A stretch of DNA of 64,000 nucleotides, taken from the NCBI RefSeq assembly GCF_029911635.1, contig NZ_JARYTI010000001.1, forward strand, positions 124,001 through 188,000. Direction: 5' to 3'. Numbering within the stretch: the stretch's first letter is position 1; each line of letters begins with the position of its first letter. The position numbers and the translations under genes are program-made. The DNA is from Sphingomonas sp. AR_OL41 (lineage in GTDB: Bacteria > Pseudomonadota > Alphaproteobacteria > Sphingomonadales > Sphingomonadaceae). Positions 16,856 to 26,163 of this stretch are shown in pieces. Below the pieces are notes generated by a model. It did no database searches. It was not told the origin of the DNA and saw nothing but the letters and a program-made list of their open reading frames with translations.

Positions 16856-19800
16856 TCAAACAGCCGGCGCGACGATGCGATCGATGATCTTCGGAGCCAG
16901 ATCGGCCGGCACGAACATGCGCGCCTTGTACGCTATGATCTCGACGAAGCATCCGAGCGATTTCAGCCACTCGCGCCGCTCGGGCGGGAAGTCCCGGACT
17001 TCCAGTCGGCGCTGTCCATTGACCAGCGCCGTGACCAGGCGCGCGTCGCCGAATCCTGGCAGCGGTGCCCCGGCGCCGTCCCTGGCGGCGGCGATGATCT
17101 GGTGCGGCGTGAGGCGGAGTTCCGCGTCGATACCGAAGGCGGACGCGAGAGCGCCGATGGCGTGGTCGGGGACGATGCGCCCGAGGAGACTGTTGCCGCC
17201 TTCGTCCGACACGCGCCATACGCGAACATCGTCGGTGGGCAATTTGTGCCAGACCGGCAGGAGCAGGCCGGTTGCGATACTGATCGTCTCTATATCGACC
17301 TTCGATTGCGCTTCGACGGCTTCTTCGTCCCAGCGCGACTGGAAATCGGCTGGTTCGATCGAGGTCCAGTGTGAATGCCATAGCGACGCTGCATCAAGGC
17401 GATCGCTGCCGGTCGGGCGCACCATGCGACACATCGGAATGATGCGGCCTTCCTCGTCGGTGACGGACCAGGATGGGACGCGCAGCGCCACACGTTCGGA
17501 TCGGCTGTTCCACAGATAGCCGATGTCGGGAGTCTCGCCCCAGACCGTCATCAATCGGTGAAAACTGGTCGCATGGCGTTTGATGTGGAGTTCGAGACGC
17601 TGCAGGCGGGTTTCGGCGCCGGTGACCGGGTCGCGCCGGAGAAGCTGGTCGTCGAGACGGATGATCTTCTCGGCGAGGATGGTTTCGACGCCGACATCGA
17701 GGGTGCCGGCTTCGCGTGCCGCGTCGACTCGGGCCTGGATGAGGCCGAGATATTCCTCAAAAATGGCGTTCTGGGTGGCAATACGCAGCGCGAGAATGCG
17801 GTTCAGCCAGCGTTGGATCGGCGGAAGATGCTCGAGCAGCGAACCGTCGTCGGCATTGACGAGCTTCAGCCCCGTGAGTTCAACGAAGGCTTCAAGCGTC
17901 GTGCTGGCGAGCTTGCCGTCGTGGAGCAGATGATACCATTGATTGAGTGCTTCGCGGGCATAATCGCTTTCGAGATTGTCGGCCGGGTCGAACAGGTTCT
18001 GACCGCCGGTCTGTCGCTGGCCGCGCGTGAGCGCCCCCAGGCTGTCGAGTCGACGCGCGATGGTGGAAATGAAGCGGCGTTCCCCCTTGCAGTCGGTGGT
18101 GACGGGGCGGAACACCGGGGGCACGGTCTGGTTGGTTCGGTGCGTGCGACCCAGCCCCTGGACGGCGGCGGCCGCGCGCCAGCCTGGTTCGAGGAGGAAA
18201 TGGATGCGGCGTTTCCCAGCGCTTTTGGCGTTGCGCTCGGCATGATAGCTGCGCCCGGTGCCGCCCGCGTCGGAGAAGACCAGCACGGCCTTGCGCCCGT
18301 CCTGAAAGGCGTCGGCGTCGGCGATGCTCGCACGGGCGCCGCGCCGTTCGAGCTTCTGGCGCCCGGTCCTGTCGACAATGATACGGCGGCTGCGGCCTGT
18401 GACTTCCGCGACGGCGTCGGTACCAAAATGCCGGAGCAGGGAGTCGAGGGCTGCTGGGATAGCCGGCATGGAACAAAGCTGCTCGATCAGATTGTCGCGG
18501 GCGCGGATTGCCTCCTGACAATGGACGGGGTTGCCATCCTCATCGACCATAAGCTCCGACCGTAGGTCACCCCCATCGGTGCGGAAGGTCCGCATCTGCC
18601 GCGTGGGAAAGCCGCTGCGCAGATACTCGATCAGCGTGTCGAGCGGTGACAGCTCAAGGTCCAGGCTCGCGCGTTCTTCGTCGGAGAGACCTGCAAGGCG
18701 TCGATCGAGGATCGCTTCCGCCGTGGTGACAAGCTGGACGACTGCCGCGTGACCGTGGCCGATCTCGGCCTCGATAGCCTTAACGAGGGTCGGCATCTTG
18801 AGCGCGACCAGCAGGGCCGAAAAGAAGCGCTGTTTCGAGCTTTCGAAGCGGCTGAGGGCGGAACTGCGCGCCTGGGCATTAAGGACATCGCCCGACATGC
18901 GATCGACGATGCCGGAGGCTTTCAGCACCTCGTCGAGATTTCGGTGGATGATGCTCCAGCTGTCCGCAAATGCATCGTAGATATCGATCTGGTCAGCGGT
19001 CAGTTGGTGCTCGAGCGCTTCATATTCGACGCCGGCGAAGCTGAGCGCCCGGGCGGTGTAAAGGCCCATCGCTTTCAGGTCGCGGGCGACGATTTCCATG
19101 GCGGCAATGCCCCCTTCGTCCATCGCCGCCATGAAGGCGTTCCGGTCGGGAAAGGCTGTGCCTGGTCCCCATAGGCCGAGACGCGCGGCGTAGCAGAGAT
19201 TGGAGGGGTCGGTGGCCCCGGTCGCGGACAGATAGAGGATGCGAGCGCGTGGCAGCGCGTTTTGAAGACGGACACCGGTTAGTCCCTGTTCCGAGCCCTT
19301 TGCGGCGCCGAATTGCGTCTCGGTGCCGGCGGCATTGGCGAGCGCGTGGGCCTCGTCGATCACGATGATGCCGTCGAAATCCTCCCCGAGCCAGTCGAGG
19401 ATCTGCTGGAGCCGGGAGGCTTCATCATGCCGCTGGGAGCGTAATGTGGCATAGGTGCAAAAGAGGATTCCGGACGGCATTGCGATCGGCTTGCCCAGCG
19501 GGAAGACGTCGAGCCCCTGAACGTCGACGGAGAGGCCACCAAGGGCGGTCCAGTCGCGCTTCGCTTCGACCTCCAGCGCGCTGCTCTTCGAGAGATAGAC
19601 GGCCTTACGGCGTCCCTGGCACCATTGGTCCATGATGCAGCCGGCCGCCTCCCGCCCTTTACCGACGCCGGTGCCATCGCCGATATAGAAACCGGTGCGG
19701 TACGCCTTGCCGTTTTCGTCCTCGATCAGGCGATCGCCGGCGGCGTTAGCCCGAAAGCGCCCAGGCAGGTCGCGCTCGAAGGCGTCGCCGGCCTGGATGA

Positions 19801-21145
19801 TGACCTCAAGCTGGGCGTCGGAAAGCGCTCGGACGGTGCGGTCGGGCAGCATCGGGCGGTAGCGCGGCGCGGGCGGCGGCACGGAAGCCATCGCCAGCGA
19901 CTCGACCAGGGCGTCGGGATGGGGATTGGCACCATCGATATCGATGCGTGCGAGCCGCCAGGGTGCATAGATCCCGCTGGCCTCGCCGGCGGGGCGGATC
20001 TCGTCTCGGACGCGATACGCGAGCGGGGCGATGGGTGATGGCGGCGGGGCTGTCGGCGTGGGAGCAGTGAGTGCCTTGGTCGTCAGGCCGCGCAGCAATC
20101 CATTTGAAGCAGGCCGGGTCGGCAGGCGGGGTCTGATTCCGGCAGCGGCCGGCGCCGGCGGCGGCTGGTCAAGCGTGAGGCGCGGCGGCAGAGCCAGGAC
20201 CAGCGGCAGTGCAGCTTCCAGATTGGCCGCGCGGTGATGTTCGGTGGCGCCTGACCAGCCCTTGTCGAACACCAGCAGGCGGACATTGATCGAGGTGCCA
20301 TGTTTCGCATAGGGGCTGCCTTCGATGTCGATCTCGACGCGCGGCGTCGCGACCTCGCAGACCGCCTCATAACCAGGGCCTCCGGTGTTGGCGCGGGCGA
20401 AGCCCGGGGACATGATCGCGACACAGCGCCCGCCTGGGGCAAGTCGCAGCAATGCCGACCGGAGATGACGCGCGCCGGCGTGCCGGTCATGCCCGCGTGA
20501 TACGCTGCGGCTGAAGGGCGGGTTGATCAGCACTGTTGTCGGACGTGCCGTGGCGGGCAGGAGATCGTCGATATGCTCGCCATCATGATCGGTAACAGGC
20601 TGACCGAGCGCCTCGCAGAGCAGCGCCGCGCGCTGGGGATCGCGCTCGTTGAGGATGAGGGAGGCGCCTGCACGGGCCGCGTAGACTGCCAGCAAGCCGG
20701 TGCCGGCGGAAGGTTCGAGAACGCGGTCGGTCTTGTCAATGGCGGCGGCCATTCCGGCGAGCCAGGCGAGGGTTAGCGGCGTGCTGAACTGCTGCAGATC
20801 GACCTGGCGTTCAGAGCGGTAGGTCTGCGTCGGGAGGGAGCGCTCGAGCGACTGGAGGGAACGAAACCGATCCTGCGGGGTCGCGCCGGAAAGATGGCGG
20901 CAGTCGCGCGCGCGGAGGAGGAGTACCTGCGCTGTTTCGAGCGCTTCATAAGCATCTCGCATCGACCAGGCCCCGGAAGCGTCGGTGCCGCCGAAGCCTT
21001 GCGTCATCAACTTCTGCAGGGCCTGTCGGCTGATCGTACCCTGCCGATGGAGCAGTTGATGGATCGAGCGGGCGACGGTGATCAGGGTCGCGTAAGGGCG
21101 ATCAGCGGGATCGGGCGGTATGAGCGCGAGCAAGGGCTGGGACAT
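16856..21145 (-). CDS. Strawberry-notch family helicase with methyltransferase domain
   Basis: A 1429-aa protein. The start at ATG 21145 (MSQPLLALIPPD) has AGGAG upstream, unlike the earlier ATG 21184. N-terminal methyltransferase-like domain: VLEPSAGTGLLAVYAARAG and TVLINPPFSR (NPPF is an N6-adenine/amino-methylase signature), residues about 130-240. Central helicase: GDGTGVGKG (about 490), VIDEAHALAN (about 595), LYLSATGATD and QGLGRTHR (about 998), as in strawberry-notch-like SNF2-related ATPases found on alphaproteobacterial plasmids and ICEs. It sits upstream of parB and toprim, all on the minus strand, as a backbone block. Its role may be anti-restriction or DNA processing during transfer, which is unproven. 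A relic of a second copy lies at 3135-3207. Confidence 0.88.
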   Translation of the reverse strand: MSQPLLALIPPDPADRPYATLITVARSIHQLLHRQGTISRQALQKLMTQGFGGTDASGAWSMRDAYEALETAQVLLLRARDCRHLSGATPQDRFRSLQSLERSLPTQTYRSERQVDLQQFSTPLTLAWLAGMAAAIDKTDRVLEPSAGTGLLAVYAARAGASLILNERDPQRAALLCEALGQPVTDHDGEHIDDLLPATARPTTVLINPPFSRSVSRGHDRHAGARHLRSALLRLAPGGRCVAIMSPGFARANTGGPGYEAVCEVATPRVEIDIEGSPYAKHGTSINVRLLVFDKGWSGATEHHRAANLEAALPLVLALPPRLTLDQPPPAPAAAGIRPRLPTRPASNGLLRGLTTKALTAPTPTAPPPSPIAPLAYRVRDEIRPAGEASGIYAPWRLARIDIDGANPHPDALVESLAMASVPPPAPRYRPMLPDRTVRALSDAQLEVIIQAGDAFERDLPGRFRANAAGDRLIEDENGKAYRTGFYIGDGTGVGKGREAAGCIMDQWCQGRRKAVYLSKSSALEVEAKRDWTALGGLSVDVQGLDVFPLGKPIAMPSGILFCTYATLRSQRHDEASRLQQILDWLGEDFDGIIVIDEAHALANAAGTETQFGAAKGSEQGLTGVRLQNALPRARILYLSATGATDPSNLCYAARLGLWGPGTAFPDRNAFMAAMDEGGIAAMEIVARDLKAMGLYTARALSFAGVEYEALEHQLTADQIDIYDAFADSWSIIHRNLDEVLKASGIVDRMSGDVLNAQARSSALSRFESSKQRFFSALLVALKMPTLVKAIEAEIGHGHAAVVQLVTTAEAILDRRLAGLSDEERASLDLELSPLDTLIEYLRSGFPTRQMRTFRTDGGDLRSELMVDEDGNPVHCQEAIRARDNLIEQLCSMPAIPAALDSLLRHFGTDAVAEVTGRSRRIIVDRTGRQKLERRGARASIADADAFQDGRKAVLVFSDAGGTGRSYHAERNAKSAGKRRIHFLLEPGWRAAAAVQGLGRTHRTNQTVPPVFRPVTTDCKGERRFISTIARRLDSLGALTRGQRQTGGQNLFDPADNLESDYAREALNQWYHLLHDGKLASTTLEAFVELTGLKLVNADDGSLLEHLPPIQRWLNRILALRIATQNAIFEEYLGLIQARVDAAREAGTLDVGVETILAEKIIRLDDQLLRRDPVTGAETRLQRLELHIKRHATSFHRLMTVWGETPDIGYLWNSRSERVALRVPSWSVTDEEGRIIPMCRMVRPTGSDRLDAASLWHSHWTSIEPADFQSRWDEEAVEAQSKVDIETISIATGLLLPVWHKLPTDDVRVWRVSDEGGNSLLGRIVPDHAIGALASAFGIDAELRLTPHQIIAAARDGAGAPLPGFGDARLVTALVNGQRRLEVRDFPPERREWLKSLGCFVEIIAYKARMFVPADLAPKIIDRIVAPAV

Positions 21146-21298
21146 GAGGGATTCTCCTGATGGCGGGCGCATGGCGCACCACATCCGTTCCCGCCCCCTC
21201 CCCTCACGGTGGCGATTGGTGACGGGTGCAGGTCGAGCGGAGCGCGGCGATGGCGAAGATGCCCGGCAGCCGGCCGAAGCTGGCCGCCGGGTTAAGCG

Positions 21299-23320
21299 TC
21301 AGGCGGCGTCGGCGAGCGGCGCGGCGTCTTCGTGGGGCGCAGAGCCAACTGCCGGTTCGTCCGTGATCGTCTCGTCCGCCACGGTCTCGGTGCTGGCCGC
21401 AGCCGGATTGGCCGAGAAGCGCATACCGTCGGGGATCCACCGCACGGCCCTGGCCTTCACATCGGCCTCGACGATGATGTCGCCCGCGAACAGACGTTCG
21501 GCCGAGGCCGCGAGGTCGTGTTTCTTGCTCGCGCTGTAGCGTTGCTTGAGCTCGACTCCACCGACCTCTTCGAACAGACCCAGGATCGCCGGCTTGGTGA
21601 TGCGGTCGAAATAGGCCCGCGCGGTCGGGCGCCACCACGTCGCGACGTCGATGGCGAGCTTGGCCCCAAGATGGTCGAGGAAGTCGCTGCCGGTCCTTCC
21701 GCTTGGAACCGCGTCGATCGTGCGGGCGATCGCCCAGCCCAGCCAGGCAGCGCGCTCAGCATCGTCGAGCGCGCAAAAGGCGTCGTAGCGTTGTTGGATC
21801 GTCTCGTGACCGATCCAGCTGCGATTGAGCGCCTTGTCGAGCTTGGTCCATTCGGCTGCGGCAGGCGTGCCGCTGTCAAATCCCTGGACACGCGGTGTCG
21901 GGCGGATCGCCCGAAGCTCGCTCGGAACGTCATCGCTGTCCATCGGTCGGGAGGCCGCCTCGACCATGATGAAGGTGCCGAGATCGAGCGCGAAGACCGG
22001 GTCGCTGGCGACATGGATGGCGATAAGCTCGGTCTTCATCGCCGCCAGCTCATCGGCGAGGCGCTGACTGATCACAGGCTTGGCATCGTTTGCGACGACG
22101 ATTGCCTCGTCAGCTTCGGGGTCCCGCCCGGCGCCATCGTCCTGATCTTCCGCAGTATTCGGTTCAAGTGCGACATAGAGCTGCTCGTGGACGCGCGGGG
22201 AGCCGTCTGGACCGATGACGATATAGGCGACGGCTTCTGCCTTCTGCGTGTCGGTCAGGACCGGAGTGCGCTCGGTGATCGAGGCGAGTTCAGCTTCGAG
22301 GGCGTCGTTCCGCAATTCGTCATCTACACTGGGCGCATAACCTTCATCCTCGCGCGCTGAGGCGATCTCCTCGAGTTCGGCTTTGATCTCGGCCTGGCGC
22401 GTTTCCTGCTCGGGCGCGAGCGGCGGCAGGTCGCCACGAAGTGGCTGCAGCGCGTAGGTCTCGGTATAGGGAACGTGCGTCGCCGCAACGGCTCTTACTT
22501 CCTGAAAACCGTCACGCTCGCGAATGGTTTCGGCGGCTGCAGCGAGGGCTTCCTCCGCGAGAGCGTCAACAATCTGCGTGTCGAGCCAGCTTTCGCTGTC
22601 GGCGTCCGAGAACAGATCCTTATCGATTCGGCCGCCTGCGGCGAGATAGGCATCGCGGCCAACCAGCAGCGCGCGTGGATCGCTCGCCCTGTAACTGAAC
22701 GACGCAAGCTGTCGGCGGATTTCGCTCACGTTGGAGCGATGATAGCCCTCGCCCATCTGCCTGAAAACAGCAGTCTGGCGTTCGGTGTCCGAGGTGGCGG
22801 CATACGCCATGGCGACGTCGAGGGTGATGGCGTTGGAGGCCAGCGCATCGAAGACGGGTTCGGCAAGGGCTGCGAGGCGCAACCGCCCGTGCACGAATTT
22901 TTCGGTCACGCCGAACCGTTTTGCGACATCGGCCGGGGTCTTGCCCTCGGTCTCGATGACATCCTGAAAGGCGCGGCAGGCCTCCGCGGGATTCATAGCC
23001 AGGCGGAAGAAGTTTTCGGCGAGGCTGATTTCGATCGCGTCCTTGGGGTCGGCGAGCGGCAGCACGGGTACAAGATAGTCGGCATCGAAAACGGCCTTGT
23101 CGATGAGCCGGTGCACGGCGTCGAGCCGGCGTCCGCCCGCGGTGATGCGATACTGACCCTTCTTGCGTGCGACGGGCACGCCGATGAGGTTCTGGATGAT
23201 TCCTTTTTCGGCGATGTTCGCCTCGAGCTGTGCGTCGGCGACCGGATCGGTTGATTTGCGGACGTTGGTCGGCGACTTGGTGAGCTTCGATGCCGGTACC
23301 AGGATGGGTAGCTGGGACAT
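21299..23320 (-). CDS. ParB/RepB/Spo0J-like nuclease or partition protein
   Basis: A 673-aa protein with an N-terminal ParB domain: PTNVRKSTDPVAD near residue 16, then NIAEKGIIQNLIG, ITAGGRRLDAVHRLI and IEISLAENFFRLAMNPAEACRAF. These are the ParB boxes, with the R-R/E-N-x-x-R CTPase patch. A helix-turn-helix follows (TPADVAKRFGVTEKFVHGRLRLAAL). Chromosomal ParB is about 300 aa, so the long C-terminal part (about 400 aa, acidic) is typical of the ParB-like proteins of mobile elements. GGAGAA precedes ATG 23320. No ParA lies nearby, so a role in DNA modification or transfer is as likely as partition. Confidence 0.85.
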   Translation of the reverse strand: MSQLPILVPASKLTKSPTNVRKSTDPVADAQLEANIAEKGIIQNLIGVPVARKKGQYRITAGGRRLDAVHRLIDKAVFDADYLVPVLPLADPKDAIEISLAENFFRLAMNPAEACRAFQDVIETEGKTPADVAKRFGVTEKFVHGRLRLAALAEPVFDALASNAITLDVAMAYAATSDTERQTAVFRQMGEGYHRSNVSEIRRQLASFSYRASDPRALLVGRDAYLAAGGRIDKDLFSDADSESWLDTQIVDALAEEALAAAAETIRERDGFQEVRAVAATHVPYTETYALQPLRGDLPPLAPEQETRQAEIKAELEEIASAREDEGYAPSVDDELRNDALEAELASITERTPVLTDTQKAEAVAYIVIGPDGSPRVHEQLYVALEPNTAEDQDDGAGRDPEADEAIVVANDAKPVISQRLADELAAMKTELIAIHVASDPVFALDLGTFIMVEAASRPMDSDDVPSELRAIRPTPRVQGFDSGTPAAAEWTKLDKALNRSWIGHETIQQRYDAFCALDDAERAAWLGWAIARTIDAVPSGRTGSDFLDHLGAKLAIDVATWWRPTARAYFDRITKPAILGLFEEVGGVELKQRYSASKKHDLAASAERLFAGDIIVEADVKARAVRWIPDGMRFSANPAAASTETVADETITDEPAVGSAPHEDAAPLADAA

Positions 23321-23353
23321 GGATATTCTCCGAGGGCGAACGCGACCCGACCG

Positions 23354-24277
23354 TCAGGCCGCCTGCCGCCTCCGCCCCCCACCCCTCTCCCCTTCCCGTC
23401 GAAGGACATCGTTCCAGTCGTTCAGGCCGTGCCAGGGCCAGATCGTTTCGATCGTTCGTCCGGGCCTGGCATGGGCTTCGCGCGCGACAATCTCCGCGCG
23501 GCGACCCGGCCGATCATTGTCGGGCAGGAGTATCAGACGTTCTACGCCGGATGGGACCGCAATCCTGCCGAGCCGCTCATTGCCAAGAGCGGCCCAGACG
23601 GGGATGCCGAGCAGGATCATGGCGGAGAACGCGGTTTCAACGCCTTCCGCCAGGCCAAGGACGTCGGTGGCATCGGACAGCATGACGGCGCCGCGTGCCG
23701 GACGCCCCAGCATGCGACGGGGATTTTCAAGGTCCCGTGCCCGGCGCGCGAGCACCGTGTCCAGGAAGGTCCGCTGGACGGCTATCACGCGAGTGCCCTC
23801 CTGAACGGCGGCGAGCATTGCGGGGCGAAAGACGATCTGGCGCCGTGGCCCGAGCGGCGTGCGCGGGTGAAAGCGGAGCGCTGGCGAGACATGGCCGATC
23901 GCACGGTTCAGCAAATATCGCGCGACCGGCGTGTCCGTGATGGCGCGCGCGTCGTCCCAAAGGTCAGTGGCACGCGATCGCAGCCAGCCCTCATCAGCGG
24001 CTGGCGGTGGAAGGATTCCGGTCGCCGCCCCGCCTGAAGGTATCGGTCCAAGCCGAGTGATCGCGCGCAGGACATCGATCGTGTCGCAGCCCGCGAAGCA
24101 TTTGAAGAGGAGGTCGGTGTCGCCGGTCCGCACCGAAAGACTTGGGTTTCGGTCCGGGTGCGCAGGGCAGCGGCACATGCCTTTGCCGCCAGTCCAGTGT
24201 CCGCCAAGATAACGGACAAGCGCCATGCCGCGTGCTTCCAGCTCCGCGCGGCCGGCAGTGCAATCAGTTGTGGGCAT
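23354..24277 (-). CDS. Toprim domain protein with primase-type zinc finger
   Basis: A 307-aa protein. The N-terminus carries a CHC2-like zinc finger (MCRCPAHPDRNPSL, then FKCFAGCD), residues about 35-70, of the kind that binds single-stranded DNA in primases. The C-terminus is a toprim fold: GLAEGVETAFSAMIL (catalytic E) and RLILLPDNDRPGRRA (DxD), followed by W-rich GLNDWNDVL. This is the DUF7146-plus-toprim family common on sphingomonad plasmids and ICEs. It probably primes or helps replicate the element or the transferred strand. It starts divergently from the small plus-strand gene at 24524, and palindromes lie in the gap. The stop is 33 bp before parB. Confidence 0.85.
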   Translation of the reverse strand: MPTTDCTAGRAELEARGMALVRYLGGHWTGGKGMCRCPAHPDRNPSLSVRTGDTDLLFKCFAGCDTIDVLRAITRLGPIPSGGAATGILPPPAADEGWLRSRATDLWDDARAITDTPVARYLLNRAIGHVSPALRFHPRTPLGPRRQIVFRPAMLAAVQEGTRVIAVQRTFLDTVLARRARDLENPRRMLGRPARGAVMLSDATDVLGLAEGVETAFSAMILLGIPVWAALGNERLGRIAVPSGVERLILLPDNDRPGRRAEIVAREAHARPGRTIETIWPWHGLNDWNDVLRREGERGGGRRRQAA

Positions 24278-24334
24278 AGAGATGACTTTCGTCGGGTAAT
24301 TCTCCGGGCGACGCGCAATAGATCGCGTGCGTCC

Positions 24335-24369
24335 GCTGCCCTCAAAAGGGCTTCTCCCAAAATGGGCAC
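24335..24369 (-). promoter_or_regulatory. Two adjacent palindromes upstream of toprim gene
   Basis: GCCCT-CAAA-AGGGC (24338-24351) is followed at once by CCCA-AAA-TGGG plus CAC (24356-24369). They lie 60-90 bp upstream of the toprim start in the divergent gap 24278-24523. A related CCCAAATGGGCAC occurs at 39340-39352 before the tra operon, so a shared regulator is possible. The rest of the gap shows no gene; it includes an AT-richer stretch near 24370-24420. Confidence 0.35.
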
Positions 24370-24523
24370 GAATTTATGATTGCCGTCTGGTCGATGAATT
24401 CAATCAACCATAGGATAACGATAAAGGACCTCGCTGACGCCGCGCTCGACGATCCTATCGGATCGGGGTGAGCGATTGTGTCGTGCGCCGAGGTACGAAC
24501 ATGCCAGTGGTGAAGGGAATGCG

Positions 24524-24787
24524 ATGGGAAATGCCATGTCGATCGTTCGCGATGAAGAACTCGTGAGCGCAGCCGACCCTGCGGTGGTGAAGGCCGTGTC
24601 GTTGATGAGGGAAGCGCTGGAGATTCTCGATCGGGGCGGCGCGGGTCTGACGGCGTTTGCGTGTCATCTTTCGCTCGCGATCGACGTCGCCGAGCAGCGC
24701 CCCGTGCCCACGACCGAAGAGGAGTTCGAGGCGATGTGGGCCGAACTGCCCGCGCCGTTGTACGTCTGCTCTCGTCGCAAGATGTAA
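24524..24787 (+). CDS. Small hypothetical protein (87 aa)
   Basis: The frame runs from 24476, but ATG 24524 (MGNAMSIVRDEELVS) is preferred because AAGGGA lies 7 bases before it. The product is helical and acidic: VVKAVSLMREALEILDRGGAG, then HLSLAIDVAEQR and TEEEFEAMWAELPA. The pattern resembles small alpha-helical proteins found on sphingomonad mobile elements, without any catalytic motif. It is transcribed away from the toprim gene and converges with the sigma-like gene at 24815. Function unknown. Confidence 0.6.
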   Translation: MGNAMSIVRDEELVSAADPAVVKAVSLMREALEILDRGGAGLTAFACHLSLAIDVAEQRPVPTTEEEFEAMWAELPAPLYVCSRRKM

Positions 24788-24814
24788 GGCCGACTCCTGG
24801 CGGGCTTAACGGCT

Positions 24815-25273
24815 TCAGAGCCTGCTCCAGGTTTCTCGCGTATCGAGAGCGGCGATCGCGGTGAGGATCGAACGGCGCACCTTGCGCGGGCTGACCCCAA
24901 GCAAGGATGCAATCTCCTGGACGCGTAATCCGTAGCTCGTAGCCAGGAAGAAGATCTGCCGAGCATCCGGGGACAGTCGAGCGAGTTTGTGGAGGCTATT
25001 GGAGATCGCCTCGAGCCGATCTTCGGGCACGTCGCCCTTTGGCACCAGCACCCAGACTCGTACCGCAAATCCGTCTGGATGGATCCTGGCTTCCGTCTCC
25101 AGCGGGTCGAAGACGATATTGTCGTGACCCGCGTAGCGTGACCTGGCCAGCGCCACGGCGGGGGGACCTAGCCGCGTGGATCTTTCGAGAAGGTGACGGC
25201 GCTGTGCGGCGCGCGTTTGCGGTACGACCGTGCGTCCCGCGCGCAGTCGTTCCCAGAGATGGCGGAAAGGCAT
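24815..25273 (-). CDS. Sigma-70 region 4-like HTH protein
   Basis: A 152-aa protein whose C-terminal third is a region-4 helix-turn-helix: LARLSPDARQIFFLATSYGLRVQEIASLLGVSPRKVRRSILTAIAAL, as in ECF sigma factors (about residues 95-142). No region 2 is present; the N-terminal 90 residues instead contain VFDPLETEARI and a W-V-L-V-PKGDVPED stretch. It is therefore a sigma-like DNA-binding protein and not an obvious sigma factor. AGGAG precedes ATG 25273. Its promoter side faces luxI, and a large inverted repeat lies 30 bp upstream of its start, so it could help control the AHL synthase or be controlled by it. Confidence 0.7.
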   Translation of the reverse strand: MPFRHLWERLRAGRTVVPQTRAAQRRHLLERSTRLGPPAVALARSRYAGHDNIVFDPLETEARIHPDGFAVRVWVLVPKGDVPEDRLEAISNSLHKLARLSPDARQIFFLATSYGLRVQEIASLLGVSPRKVRRSILTAIAALDTRETWSRL

Positions 25274-25302
25274 GGACGAACTCCTGCAGGGATCGGCACC
25301 CA

Positions 25303-25330
25303 GATCAGCTTCGACAGCCTGTCGCTGATC
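25303..25330. promoter_or_regulatory. Bulged inverted repeat between sigma-like gene and luxI
   Basis: GATCAG-CTT-CGACAG-C-CTGTCG-CTGATC forms a 12-bp stem with a 3-base bulge and a 1-base centre. It lies in the divergent gap 25274-25536, 30 bp from the sigma-like start and about 207 bp from luxI. It does not match a TraR or LuxR box closely. It may be an operator or a transcript hairpin. The rest of the gap shows no gene. Confidence 0.4.
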
Positions 25331-25536
25331 CGAACGACTCGCCCCCTCGCCCTTCTCTCCCCTCCCGCCCGCATCGCGTCTGGCGCAAGATCAACCGTGA
25401 CGGTCGACCCTGCACAGCCAGTGCCGGCGTGAATCGGCTGATTTCGCCCGGAAATGCGGTTCAACCCTCTACCTAGCCGGGTGCGCGCCGCCTGAAAATC
25501 GAACGAGATGGATCCCGTTGTAATCGGGAGCAAATC

Positions 25537-26163
25537 ATGATTCAGATCTTTCGGGGCGCGCGGGCGCCCGGGTCCAGCGCGGTCCTCGATGCGATGCATC
25601 GCGATCGCAAACATGTCTTCGTCGATCTTCTGAAGTGGGACGTTCCGGTCGTCGACGGTTGCTTCGAGATGGACCAGTTCGATGACGAGCGAGCGATCTA
25701 TCTGATCGCTGCGGATGAGAATGGAGCGCACCGTGGGTCGATCCGGCTTCTGTCGACCGATGGGCCGCATATTCTGGGGACGATCTTTCCGGAGCTGTGC
25801 GACGCAGCCGTGCCGCAGTCACCCGACATTTTCGAGATAAGCAGGGGATGTTTGTCGATGCGTCTGCGGGCGCCGGAGCGCTTGGTCGTGCGTAACGCGT
25901 TGACGACCGCGGCCGTCGAATACGCTCTCCTGCACGGAATCACGGCGTTTACCTGCATCGCCGACTCCGGCTGGCTCAGCCAGGTTTTGGCCCTCGGCTG
26001 GGATTGCTGGCCACTCGGCCTACCACAGAAGGTCGGTCGGAACCTGACGGGCGCGCTCAGGATCGACATTACCCCTGAGACGCCGCACCTGCTGCGCGAT
26101 GCGGGCACCTATAGGTCCGCCCCGCTCTCGTTTGCAGATGCCGGAGAAAGGGTGCTGGCATGA
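25537..26163 (+). CDS. luxI: Acyl-homoserine lactone synthase (LuxI family)
   Basis: A 208-aa LuxI-type enzyme that joins an acyl chain to S-adenosylmethionine to make N-acyl-homoserine lactone. Signature residues are in place: R24 and F28 (RKHVF), W34, D46 and D49 (EMDQFD), R70 (GSIRLL), F84, E100 and R103 (FEISRGCL). The start at ATG 25537 is preceded by GGGAG. The stop overlaps the ATG of a PhyH-type dioxygenase (ATGA, 26160-26163). No luxR-type receptor occurs in the window, so this is a synthase separated from its regulator. On other conjugative elements (Ti plasmid, ICEMlSym), LuxI-type TraI controls transfer, so control of the tra operon is a reasonable inference. Confidence 0.92.
   Translation: MIQIFRGARAPGSSAVLDAMHRDRKHVFVDLLKWDVPVVDGCFEMDQFDDERAIYLIAADENGAHRGSIRLLSTDGPHILGTIFPELCDAAVPQSPDIFEISRGCLSMRLRAPERLVVRNALTTAAVEYALLHGITAFTCIADSGWLSQVLALGWDCWPLGLPQKVGRNLTGALRIDITPETPHLLRDAGTYRSAPLSFADAGERVLA

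Noticed and set aside
21299..23320. Reading the ParB-like gene as proof of a plasmid partition locus
   Set aside because: No ParA is adjacent and the protein is twice the normal ParB length. Such proteins also occur on ICEs with other roles.
25274..25536. A lux/tra box upstream of luxI
   Set aside because: No 18-20 bp palindrome resembling known LuxR or TraR boxes. The bulged repeat at 25303 does not fit and is reported as an unassigned repeat.
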